A DNA stretch of 20,906 nucleotides from Bacillota bacterium (GCA_023413135.1 JAEZQK010000104.1:1-20906), one strand, 5' to 3'; counted from the first letter of the stretch, positions 1 to 7,249 are shown. The notes: generated by a model not told the origin, from the letters alone. Made by a program: numbers and translations.

Positions 1-49
1 ATTCAATCGCCGCTGCTGCTCAAAGCATAACTAAAAACGCGCGCATTCT

Positions 50-248
50 TTCTCAAACTAACTGCATCTTCCCTTGCACTTACTGTGAGAAAACCTTCCT
101 GACAGTCGTTTTGCCATTCAAAAAAATGGAAAATTATCTCGTCTTTCACCCGTTTCGTCCTTCCCACTCGCCATTCTCTCATACTTACTGCCACTGTTTT
201 TTATACTAAGCGCAACAACGGGTATCACTGTTGCACTTACTTTGAGAA
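50..248. repeat. Degenerate 17-18 bp motif copies in the left-edge non-coding stretch
   Basis: Bases 1-278 hold no gene I can support. An 18-bp motif beginning TTGCACTTACT and ending GAGAA occurs at 74-91 and 231-248 in the same orientation with one mismatch. An inverted relative (TTCTCAAACTAACTGCA) lies at 50-66, and a weaker one at about 174-193. The 50-66 and 231-248 copies could be the ends of a small inverted-repeat element of about 200 bp, or the copies could be binding sites for a gene left of the window. The function is unknown. Confidence 0.4.
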
Positions 249-278
249 TTTACGTATTTGTGAAGTTTTTTCCACTTT

Positions 279-2279
279 TTACGCGTTGTAAGGCTGTTTT
301 AAGTACTTATCCATCCAGGAGGTGATCTCTTTTAGGCGGCGGATGCGGTTTTTCGGCTTGCCGGAGCGGGATAATTCGTGGTTTTCCCCGTGAAACACAC
401 ACAGCCGTGAAGGTATGCCATGATGGCGCAATGCGTAAAACATTTGGATCCCTTCCGCCACGGGGCAGCGGTAGTCGTTGTCGCTGTGAAGGACCAAAGT
501 AGGCGTTTTGATCCGGTCGGCGTACTTGAGCGGCGACTGCCGCCACATTTGCTCCACATCCTTCCAGCAGGAAGACGCCATTTGATCCTCGCCAAAGATG
601 TCGCCGATATCCGACATATTGGAAAAAGAAATCCAGCTGGCAATGCTGCGCTGGGTGGCGGCACAGCGGAAGCGGTTTGTGTGGCCGATGATCCAGTTGG
701 TCATGAAGCCGCCATAGCTGCCGCCGGTTAAGCCCATGCGTTCCCCGTCCAGAAAATCGAAGGTGCGTAAAGCCGCATCCACAAAGGCCATGATGTCCCG
801 GTAATCCGTTTCACCGTATCGGCCCCTGATATCGGCAAAATCGTTGCCGCCGCCGTCGGAGCCGGTGGGGTTGCAGAAGATGACCGCGTAGCCGTTTTGC
901 GCCCAGTACTGCATCTCATGGAACAACGCCGTGCCGTATACCGTTTTGGGCCCGCCGTGGATATCGAGGATCACGGGTACTTTCTTCCCCGGCGCAAGGT
1001 CCATGGGCGGGATCACCCAGCCGGAGATGATATCCCCGTTCTCGTTGGGGAAGGAAATTTCTTTGGGTGCAGACAACTGATACTCCGCCAGGGATCCGTT
1101 CAGATGCGACAGTTGCGTTTCTGCTCCGCTATCCTTGATCTCGTACGCTTCCATGCCGTAAAGTCCCCGCATGCACAGGGCGAACAATTTGTCTTCTCCA
1201 ACGGCGCATTCCGCCACCAGGCCGCTTTCCCGGGAGACTTGCCGGATTTCTTTTCCCTGCTGCCAAAGGTAGAGGTGCGCATCATGGCCTAAGGTAGCGA
1301 TGAAGGCGAAACCGCCCAGACAAGGGTACAGCTTGTAGGGATCGTTGCCCATCTTCATGTCGCTGCCCACACTGTTGCCCAAAGAGAGGTTACCGCCGTC
1401 ATGTAAAATGTGCACCTGGCCATCCGCAAGGGACAAGGTATAGAAGGCAGCGTTTTCATTGACGCCATATTTTCCGCACAGGCCCGCCGCAACGGCCACC
1501 GTATCTTCCGAAACGAAGGCTGCCGCCATGTGGCTTGCGTTTTCAGCCACCTTTAATTCTTTGGCTTTGAGGGTTTCAAGGTCCAGCAGCATCAACTGGT
1601 CAAACAGGGGCATGCAATCTGCGTACGTGCAGGCAGTATACAGCGTCTGCTTCTTTTCTGGGGACAGGCCTAACAGCCGGGCCTGGGTAAATTCCTCCGT
1701 GAGCGGGGTGATATTCCCCCTGTCGTACAGATACAGGCGGCTGCGCCGTTTGTTTACCATGCCCTCTCCGTTTGCAAAGAAGGGCAGTTCATCCATCACA
1801 TCGCAGCTTTCCCGGTCTTCCTTCACCTTTGCCAGCGCCTTTTCCGGATCGCCGTCGCATTCCTTTTTTGCCGCCTCCAGCTCATGATCGTACAGCGCGG
1901 TGAATAGGAAACGGTCCTTGCTGATGAACATAAAATCTCCTGCCATGTACGGAAGGCGCATGAATTCCCTGGCCTCGCCGGGTGACGCGGGCAGGAATTG
2001 AAGCACGGTGAGATGCTCGCCCTTTTTGACCTTTTCCTTGTCTTTTTCTGTTCGAATAGCGGGGAAAACGATGCCATCCTCCACGGGATAATATGCGGTC
2101 ACATCCTGGGAAGAGGTGAGCCTGAAAGCTTCGCCTTCCTTCAGGGCATACAGGTCGCTTACGTTCTTGTTTTCATCCAGATCCGCATGCTTTAACAAAA
2201 AATACAGCGTGCCCGCCGCCCATTTTAATTGGCAGGGGAATTGCGCTTTGGTGAAAAAGTCCAGTTCTACCCGCTCCAT
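279..2279 (-). CDS. S9 family prolyl oligopeptidase / acylaminoacyl-peptidase-like serine peptidase
   Basis: A serine peptidase of about 666 residues that probably cleaves short peptides or removes blocked N-terminal residues. No signal peptide is visible, so it is likely cytoplasmic. Residues 1 to about 400 fit the beta-propeller gate of the family and about 410-660 the alpha/beta-hydrolase domain. The catalytic set is readable: nucleophile in GGSYGG (about Ser521), acid in HSDNDYRCP (about Asp602), base in GENHELS (about His634); the oxyanion-side HGGP is also present. The RCP and GENHELSRSGKP signatures are typical of the S9C branch. The frame opens at 2303, but an AGGAGGG site lies inside that extension, about 7 nt before the ATG at 2279 (MERVEL), so 2279 is taken as the start. 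It follows the PIG-L lipoprotein gene by 45 nt on the same strand, which suggests one operon. Family assignment is firm, substrate unknown. Confidence 0.93.
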   Translation of the reverse strand: MERVELDFFTKAQFPCQLKWAAGTLYFLLKHADLDENKNVSDLYALKEGEAFRLTSSQDVTAYYPVEDGIVFPAIRTEKDKEKVKKGEHLTVLQFLPASPGEAREFMRLPYMAGDFMFISKDRFLFTALYDHELEAAKKECDGDPEKALAKVKEDRESCDVMDELPFFANGEGMVNKRRSRLYLYDRGNITPLTEEFTQARLLGLSPEKKQTLYTACTYADCMPLFDQLMLLDLETLKAKELKVAENASHMAAAFVSEDTVAVAAGLCGKYGVNENAAFYTLSLADGQVHILHDGGNLSLGNSVGSDMKMGNDPYKLYPCLGGFAFIATLGHDAHLYLWQQGKEIRQVSRESGLVAECAVGEDKLFALCMRGLYGMEAYEIKDSGAETQLSHLNGSLAEYQLSAPKEISFPNENGDIISGWVIPPMDLAPGKKVPVILDIHGGPKTVYGTALFHEMQYWAQNGYAVIFCNPTGSDGGGNDFADIRGRYGETDYRDIMAFVDAALRTFDFLDGERMGLTGGSYGGFMTNWIIGHTNRFRCAATQRSIASWISFSNMSDIGDIFGEDQMASSCWKDVEQMWRQSPLKYADRIKTPTLVLHSDNDYRCPVAEGIQMFYALRHHGIPSRLCVFHGENHELSRSGKPKNRIRRLKEITSWMDKYLKQPYNA

Positions 2280-2324
2280 ATATTGCCCTCCTGGTTTTTT
2301 CATCCATTATACCAGCCGTGAAGA

Positions 2325-3509
2325 CTAATGGGCCGGCAGATTTTCAAAAAAATCGTTTTGCATCACATCCGGACCGACAGCGGAATGATACAAACCAAAC
2401 AGGCTGCTGTCATACTTACCTACATTCTCCATGTTGTGCTCGCCCTTCTGCTGGGAAATGTGCATTTTAAAGGCATCCTTCGCCACTTGGATGGCCGTCT
2501 GGCCGGAAAAGGCAGGAAGGGGTTTGAGCCAATCCATATGAATCTGTTGGTCTTTATACAAATGCAGATACATTTTGGGGATTTGCCATGTTCCGTACAT
2601 GTCGGCGCTTTGCGCGTCATAGGCGCTGTCCTGCGCAAATAACAGGCTTTTTTTGCAGACGTCTGCCGCCGCCTGGTGGGCACCATGCCCGTATTCGCCC
2701 TTTACATCGTGGGTGACAAGCACATCCGGTTTGTATTGCCGGATCAGAAGTGAGACCCTTTTCATGATCTGTTCCTCGTTCCAATGCGCATAGATTTTTT
2801 TCAGCGACAGCAGATAATAGCCTTTCAGCGTACCCATTTCCGGATAATCCCGTACGCCGCAATGCCACAAGCCGTCCAGCAGCTCGCTTTTCCGCATGGA
2901 ATGCGAATCGACCAAATAAACGGCGATCACTTTTTTATAAAGCTGGCCGGCATAATAGGGAATGGTGCCGCCCATGAACAGATATTCGTCGTCGGGGTGA
3001 GCCACTACCACCATCAGGTCCGCCTTTTCCTCCATCCTGTGCCAGACCTGCACCCAGCCGGGCAGCGTCCCTTTCCCCAGCAGGCGGATTTCCGAAATCG
3101 CCAGCGGCTCCTTGGGCTTATCCGGGTTGGAGTAGATGCGAAAATGGTTCAGGCCGGAAAGCGGTATATATTGGTGATAAAAAGCTTCTTCAGGCGTATG
3201 GATGGTTTTCCATTCGCCATCCGCATTCTGCGCCTGAACTTCCCAATCGGTTAATGCGCCGCCAAAGCAGATATACAGTCCATAGCAAGGCGTATCTTCG
3301 GGCAGCGTCATTTCCACCCAGCCTTCCCTTGCGCCTTGCCAGAGGGTGGCATACCGGACATCGGTCAGATGGGGGATCCGGTCACGGTTTTTGGAGACAC
3401 GGAATGTGCAGCTGGAGGTGAGGTCGGCTGCAATGGATTCTTCCGCATTTGCACACCCGGCCAGCAACAGGCAGAAAAACAGTGTTACGGCTATGATACA
3501 TCTCCGCAT
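2325..3509 (-). CDS. PIG-L family deacetylase lipoprotein with N-terminal galactose-binding-like domain
   Basis: A predicted zinc-dependent N-deacetylase of the PIG-L/LmbE fold, 394 residues, exported and lipid-anchored. Residues 1-19 form a lipoprotein signal ending in LLAGC (lipidated Cys19). Residues about 30-145 resemble an F5/8-type carbohydrate-binding beta-sandwich (WVEMTLP, DWEVQAQNADGEW, FRIYSN). The deacetylase begins near 163 with the metal motif AHPDDE (His171, Asp174), and the distal ligand is in GHGAH (His278). Known relatives remove acetyl groups from GlcNAc-containing or thiol-glycoside substrates. Extracytoplasmic location plus a binding domain points to an envelope or environmental glycan (inference). 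The ATG at 3509 has a GGAAGG ribosome site about 8 nt upstream; an ATG at 3513 is out of frame. The S9 peptidase gene lies 45 nt downstream. The 5' flank runs into a small repeated element. Confidence 0.88.
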   Translation of the reverse strand: MRRCIIAVTLFFCLLLAGCANAEESIAADLTSSCTFRVSKNRDRIPHLTDVRYATLWQGAREGWVEMTLPEDTPCYGLYICFGGALTDWEVQAQNADGEWKTIHTPEEAFYHQYIPLSGLNHFRIYSNPDKPKEPLAISEIRLLGKGTLPGWVQVWHRMEEKADLMVVVAHPDDEYLFMGGTIPYYAGQLYKKVIAVYLVDSHSMRKSELLDGLWHCGVRDYPEMGTLKGYYLLSLKKIYAHWNEEQIMKRVSLLIRQYKPDVLVTHDVKGEYGHGAHQAAADVCKKSLLFAQDSAYDAQSADMYGTWQIPKMYLHLYKDQQIHMDWLKPLPAFSGQTAIQVAKDAFKMHISQQKGEHNMENVGKYDSSLFGLYHSAVGPDVMQNDFFENLPAH

Positions 3510-3564
3510 ACATGACCTTCCTTATACGTTTTTTATGGTTTTCATTTTCCTTTGCAGACGGCGG

Positions 3565-3776
3565 CACTAGGGTTGTCAACTACAGAAGCTTCGGAATATG
3601 GACCGTTCATATTTGCCTGAACGTCGTAGGGGCGGGGCTTTGCTCCGCCCGCTACGGTAGGTAAAGTTTCTCATCGGGCGGTTAAGAAGCCCCGCCCCTA
3701 CGGCTTTGTTTGTTTATTGACTTCTCCGCCAGGGATTATGAAATTCGTAGCTTTTGTAGTTGAAAGTCCACTAGTG
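3565..3776. mobile_element. MITE-like element A with terminal inverted repeats and an internal GC-rich hairpin
   Basis: About 210 bp with imperfect terminal inverted repeats. The left end reads CACTAG then GTTGTCAACTACAGAAG (3565-3588). The right end is the reverse complement of CACTAGTGGACTTTCAACTACAAAAG (3751-3776). CTAG sits at both boundaries (3567-3570 and 3771-3774), as expected if CTAG is the target or is duplicated. Inside, GTAGGGGCGGGGCTT (3626-3640) pairs perfectly with AAGCCCCGCCCCTAC (3687-3701), and CCGCCCG (3645-3651) with CGGGCGG (3675-3681). It has no transposase and would have to be mobilised in trans. It shares its right CTAG with element B. Confidence 0.65.
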
Positions 3777-3983
3777 CTCTGGCAACTACAGAAATATCGG
3801 ATCCGAGGCGATGATGGATAATGACGAAAGCAGTGTAGGGCGGGGGCGGGCGTTCGCCGCAAGTGCCGGTACCATGCGGCTGGATTGATATATGGTGCAG
3901 ACGGCGGGAGCAAGCCCCCGCCCTACAGTGATCAAACCATACAGTCCATAAAATCATAACTTCTGTAGTTGTCAGACTACTAG
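3769..3983. mobile_element. MITE-like element B, tandem to element A, same termini but different internal hairpin
   Basis: A second element of about 215 bp starts in the CACTAG that ends element A. Its left end carries CTCTGGCAACTACAGAA (3776-3792). Its right end (3960-3983) is the reverse complement of CTAGTAGTCTGACAACTACAGAAG. The CAACTACAGAAG core matches element A, so both belong to one terminal-repeat family. The internal hairpin differs: GTAGGGCGGGGGC (3835-3847) pairs with GCCCCCGCCCTAC (3914-3926). The 24 bases at 3835-3858 recur exactly, inverted, at 11816-11839. CTAG again marks the outer edge (3980-3983). There is no coding capacity. Confidence 0.65.
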
Positions 3984-4090
3984 AATGCACCCAAGGCCGG
4001 ATCGACGCGGCCGCTAATCAACTGCCCGCCCTCTTGCACAGGATTGTATGGGTTTTCCAATTCGCTGCCGCTGCCGTTGCTTCCTGCTTT
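3980..4090 (-). pseudogene. Coding-like remnant (about 36 codons) ending at the edge of element B
   Basis: On the minus strand a protein-like open stretch reads AGSNGSGSELENPYN, then PVQEGGQLISGRVDPALGAF, and stops at a TAG formed by the CTAG at the edge of element B. It has no start codon or ribosome site of its own. Upstream it stays open, in frame, through the terminator hairpin back to the stop codon of the 442-residue secreted protein. It may be the tail of a gene lost by deletion or insertion, or a chance open stretch. I do not recognise the sequence. Confidence 0.3.
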
Positions 4091-4096
4091 GAATGG

Positions 4097-4125
4097 AAAA
4101 AGAAAGGGAGGCGAACCGCCTCCCC
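4097..4125 (-). terminator. Intrinsic terminator of the first ECF sigma operon
   Basis: Read on the minus strand, GGGAGGCG and its complement form an 8-bp GC-rich stem with a 3-nt loop, followed at once by TTTCTTTTT. It lies 17 nt beyond the stop codon of the secreted protein gene, which is the ideal place to end the sigma/anti-sigma/secreted-protein transcript. Confidence 0.88.
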
Positions 4126-4141
4126 AGCCTGAGAAATTGAC

Positions 4142-5470
4142 TTAGGGCTCCAGGTTGATGATTACCGTATCTTCCGGCTTAAGTACGTTGGTTCCTGCGT
4201 GATACTGGATGCTAATCGCCCTTACCTTTTTCAGATCCTCCGCATCCACACGGGCCACGCGCTTTCCCTTGTATTCGCTGCTCCAGAATCCGCCGGCTTG
4301 TAGATATCCATGAACCAGATCTGCATCTTCGAAGCTGACAAAGTTCAGCTTCAAGGGCTTAGCATCTTCCCCGGCCAAGTCAAAAGCCAGGTAATGCGCA
4401 TAGCCTTCCGATGTATATGAAACCAGAAAGCCATCCTCTTCTATGGAAACGGCCTGTACGTGCACAGCCCCGCCGCCTTCCAGCGGTACGGTGGCCGGCA
4501 GGCTTTCGATGGGAACGCAGGCGGTGCGCACAAACTGCCCATAATCGCCGCCATCCGGTATGATATGTTGGACCGGAACAAGATGAATCGCGCTTGCGGC
4601 TATGTCAAACAAAAACCATTTCTCATTGCGTATCCAGGCGGGATACTCCAGGCTGGCACTGGAATTGGAACGCAGCATATCAGTGTAAGGGGACAATAGT
4701 TTGCCGTTATCGTTTGCAAAGGCATAGCTGAAATAGGTGCCATTTCCGATATTTTCGTTGTTTACGACAATGCGGATGCCAAAGGGCGTACATGCAATAC
4801 GTTCGATCACTGTGGTCAAGCCGTATTCCCTGTCTTCCGGCGCGGCGAAGGGATTGCTTTTTATGGAAAGCATTGGGGCATAGCTTCGTGTAGGATCCTG
4901 CCGGCGGCTGGAATTCAGGGTAAAGGGAATGGATGGCGCCAAATGCCCTTCCTTGTTTACTGTTGCAATTGCCAGTTCCTGCCCCATAGGGAGCGGTTCC
5001 TCCAGGGAATAGGCTGCCATGCACATTAATTCCCGGTCACTTATCAAGTGGGCTTCCTTCAGGAACACGTCCAGGATTTCAACGGTACTTCCCTTCGAAG
5101 ACAGGGAGATGAAAGGCACTTCCCAATTCAGATTGTATTGCATTTTTCCATCCGGAAACGGTATGGGGGCGCCATACGTCATTTTGAAGAACAGCGCGTA
5201 AAAGTCGTCGGTAACGGCAATGTTTTGAAGGGTGATGGTGCGTGAGCTGGGGCCTCGCGTTCCACCAATGGATTCCAGAACATAGCTGCCTTCGATGGCG
5301 CCTGTAATCCCGGTCAGGGCGGAGGGACCGGCGGTTTTGCTGCTTTCAAACCCTTCAAAGTAGGGGATGGGCGCGCCGTCCCCCAGCATGACCGTCTGTC
5401 CTTGTGCCAGCGCGGTGCCGGCACCCGCCAGGCACAGGAAGACAACCAGGGCTATCCACAATCTTTTCAT
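4142..5470 (-). CDS. Secreted protein of unknown function, third gene of ECF sigma operon
   Basis: 442 residues with a clear Sec signal peptide: KR, a hydrophobic run, and a probable cleavage after ALA at residue 22 (TALA|QGQT). No later membrane segment or cell-wall anchor is visible, so it is probably released or held by a partner. The body is beta-rich. A segment near the middle (VIERIACTPFGIRIVV) resembles the repeated beta-strand ectodomain pattern of DUF4179/DUF5643-type anti-sigma proteins (inference by eye). The ATG at 5470 overlaps the TGA of the anti-sigma-like gene (ATGA), with AAGGAGG about 10 nt upstream, so translation should be coupled. This position suggests a secreted partner or ligand-facing part of the sigma system. 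It could equally be a member of the regulon. No catalytic motif is recognised. Confidence 0.82.
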   Translation of the reverse strand: MKRLWIALVVFLCLAGAGTALAQGQTVMLGDGAPIPYFEGFESSKTAGPSALTGITGAIEGSYVLESIGGTRGPSSRTITLQNIAVTDDFYALFFKMTYGAPIPFPDGKMQYNLNWEVPFISLSSKGSTVEILDVFLKEAHLISDRELMCMAAYSLEEPLPMGQELAIATVNKEGHLAPSIPFTLNSSRRQDPTRSYAPMLSIKSNPFAAPEDREYGLTTVIERIACTPFGIRIVVNNENIGNGTYFSYAFANDNGKLLSPYTDMLRSNSSASLEYPAWIRNEKWFLFDIAASAIHLVPVQHIIPDGGDYGQFVRTACVPIESLPATVPLEGGGAVHVQAVSIEEDGFLVSYTSEGYAHYLAFDLAGEDAKPLKLNFVSFEDADLVHGYLQAGGFWSSEYKGKRVARVDAEDLKKVRAISIQYHAGTNVLKPEDTVIINLEP

Positions 5471-6585
5471 TCGTTCATACCTCCTTGCTTTGTAAGGGGA
5501 ATGCGCAGCGTATCAAAGCGCTCCTTGGTCATGCCATTAAAAAACTCCAGCGTGATGCTTTCGGGGATGGTTTCAAAGGCACGGTAGGAAATGGTGAGCT
5601 CCATACCATCCTCGCCAAGGGGGTGAAGGCCCGACTGGCTGTTACCCTCGGGATAGGGCTTGCCGCTTTCATCAAGCCAGTTCAGCCAAATGCCGTCCTG
5701 CATGTTTATGATCTGTTTGCCGGTGGCGCCTTCCTTCAAACGGTATTGGCAGGTAAGATAGGTGGCCACGGGCGTCTTAACCAAAGTCAAGGAATCCATG
5801 GTCAGCCCGGCCAGAGGCATGTCAATGGGTGTGGCCGCCTGAAACACGGTGCGGGCATCGGTCAGGGTTATGTTAAACTTCAGGCTGCCGGTATTAAGCC
5901 GCCGGTCGTGAGGCAGGTCCTCCCGGTACACGTTGTAGGTGGAGATGAAAAACTCCGGTGTGACTTCCTCGGACCCGTCTGCGGACAGGGACAGGGTGTA
6001 CAGGATATCCTCCCCGTCATAGGTGATTTCTGTGGTGTTTATCTCCATATCCGGCCTGCTTTCAAGGCTTGAAGATATATTTGCCTGGAGTATATCCCGG
6101 TTCGATTCGTAGGCCTTGCTGGAAAAGGTTTGACCTTCCTCCGTGTCAAAGCGTTTCCACCAGTCCGTCCCCCAGGAGGGCTCCGCATTGTTGTCCATCA
6201 ACAATGTTTTGGCGGGATCGCCGGCATGCACGCGGACAAGTACATATATTTGCCGGCCGTCATAAATGGCTTCCTCCACGGTGAAGGTGGCGGAAGACAG
6301 CTTGCCGCCGCTTTGGGTGATGCCCTGCTGCACCATGGTGTGTGCTTCCTGCTGCAGGAAGGCACGCAGATTTCCGGTCAGCGTTTTAAGCAGGCCGAAC
6401 CCGTTCAGCGCCAGGGCAGAAACCGCCAGCATCAATATAAGGCAGGCAAGGATGGGCAGGTACCGGCGCTTAACCCCGATAGCGCCACCCTCCATTTTTA
6501 GCACAGTCTCCTTGACGCGGCCCGCAAAGCCGGCGGGCACGTTGCCAAAGGCCTGTTCCCATGTATTTTTAGGTTTATTTTCCAC
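5467..6585 (-). CDS. Anti-sigma-like single-pass membrane protein (DUF4179-type)
   Basis: About 372 residues in the anti-sigma layout: a short cytoplasmic N-terminus containing TWEQAFGNVPAGF, one membrane helix at about residues 42-62 (LPILACLILMLAVSALAL), and a large extracytoplasmic beta-rich domain (from about 65 to the end) with an EEAIYDGRQIYVLVRV segment. It likely holds the adjacent ECF sigma factor inactive at the membrane until a signal arrives (family-based inference). The frame allows a GTG at 6594, but the AAGGAG at 6594-6599 touches that codon. The same site lies 8 nt before the GTG at 6585, so 6585 is chosen. It follows the sigma gene with almost no gap and overlaps the next gene by ATGA. 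It is paralogous to the protein at 17902-19020: both share the W-x-x-AFG-x-x-P-x-x-F N-terminus and the YDG segment. Confidence 0.82.
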   Translation of the reverse strand: MENKPKNTWEQAFGNVPAGFAGRVKETVLKMEGGAIGVKRRYLPILACLILMLAVSALALNGFGLLKTLTGNLRAFLQQEAHTMVQQGITQSGGKLSSATFTVEEAIYDGRQIYVLVRVHAGDPAKTLLMDNNAEPSWGTDWWKRFDTEEGQTFSSKAYESNRDILQANISSSLESRPDMEINTTEITYDGEDILYTLSLSADGSEEVTPEFFISTYNVYREDLPHDRRLNTGSLKFNITLTDARTVFQAATPIDMPLAGLTMDSLTLVKTPVATYLTCQYRLKEGATGKQIINMQDGIWLNWLDESGKPYPEGNSQSGLHPLGEDGMELTISYRAFETIPESITLEFFNGMTKERFDTLRIPLTKQGGMNE

Positions 6586-6590
6586 GGATG

Positions 6591-7055
6591 TCACTCCTTC
6601 AAAAGCAGGTCCTTCAGTTGCTTGCGGCCGCGGTCCATCCGCGACAGCACCGTTCCCTTGGGGCAGCGCAGCATGGATGCGATCTGGACGATGGTGAAGC
6701 CTTCCATGTAATGCAGCACAATAGGCAGCCGGACGATTTGCGGCAGCGCCATCAGCGCTTCCCGCAGATCATCAGCCTCCTGGTTATCCGGGATGGCGGC
6801 CTCCGGCACCGTTTCGGTAGGAATCTCCCGAAAACGCCTGCGGCCGATGGTATAGCACTCGTTGATGAGGATGCGGGTCAGCCAAGGCTTCAGCTTCGAT
6901 TCTTCCCGCAAGCTTTTTGCCTTGCGCCATGCCTTTTCGATGGCGGTCTGCACCGCATCCTCCCGGTCCGCCTGAGAATGCAGCAGGCTGCAGGAAACCC
7001 TATAAAGCGTCGCGGTCAGGGATATGATGCACGTCCCCAGATCCTGGTCCGTCAT
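6591..7055 (-). CDS. ECF-type RNA polymerase sigma-70 factor (first copy)
   Basis: 154 residues, the usual size for an extracytoplasmic-function sigma factor. Region 2 spans about 12-75 (TLYRVSCSLL, DREDAVQ, KPWLTRILINECY). Region 4 spans about 95-150, with LPIVLHYMEGFTIVQIASML followed by the helix-turn-helix PKGTVLSRMDRGRKQL. It would direct core polymerase to a small set of promoters, usually including its own. The ATG at 7055 has AAGGAGG about 7 nt upstream. The anti-sigma-like gene follows directly, its ribosome site lying over this gene's stop. The closest visible relative is the sigma gene at 17434-17898; the two share long identical blocks such as TLYRVS, DREDAVQ, REIPT and VLHYMEG. 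No -35/-10 element is certain, but a CAGGCCTG palindrome lies 22-33 nt upstream of the start. Confidence 0.93.
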   Translation of the reverse strand: MTDQDLGTCIISLTATLYRVSCSLLHSQADREDAVQTAIEKAWRKAKSLREESKLKPWLTRILINECYTIGRRRFREIPTETVPEAAIPDNQEADDLREALMALPQIVRLPIVLHYMEGFTIVQIASMLRCPKGTVLSRMDRGRKQLKDLLLKE

Positions 7056-7076
7056 GAAGTCCTCCTTGGTATTCTC

Positions 7077-7088
7077 ATCAGGCCTGAT
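7077..7088 (-). promoter_or_regulatory. Palindrome ATCAGGCCTGAT upstream of first ECF sigma gene
   Basis: A perfect 12-bp palindrome centred 27 nt before the sigma start codon. On the minus strand it is flanked by GGTAT and ATACC, themselves inverted. The second sigma gene has GACAGGCCTGTC in a comparable position, followed by a matching TACC. A shared regulator or an autoregulatory promoter element is the inference; no experiment is implied. Confidence 0.4.
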
Positions 7089-7240
7089 ACCTTAAAGACG
7101 TTTGAGAATATATCCTTATTCGCTGGAAACGAAAATAATGGAAATGTATGGACTTAAATAAGAGCAGATGCATGCCCCGGGTGGAGCATGAGGGCGGGAT
7201 ACGCAAATGGGAAGATTTTGATGCAAATTTTCCCTAAACC

Positions 7241-7249
7241 TGATATACT
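7241..7249 (+). promoter_or_regulatory. Extended -10 promoter for the CBS-domain membrane protein gene
   Basis: TG-A-TATACT fits an extended -10 element (TGnTATAAT) with one mismatch in the hexamer. No good -35 is present at 17 nt, which extended -10 promoters tolerate. Initiation near 7256 would give a leader of about 35 nt before the TTG start at 7292. Confidence 0.5.

Noticed and set aside
3..194. 63-residue minus-strand frame at the left edge
   Set aside because: It has a GTG start without a ribosome site, unremarkable composition, and overlaps the degenerate motif copies; no family resemblance.
3574..3579. TTGACA (minus strand) inside the terminal repeat of element A as a -35 for the PIG-L gene
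   Set aside because: No acceptable -10 lies 16-18 nt downstream, so an outward promoter from the element cannot be supported.
3565..3983. CRISPR-like array in the repeat region
   Set aside because: Repeats are paired inverted ends with long interiors, not short direct repeats with uniform spacers; no cas genes are present.
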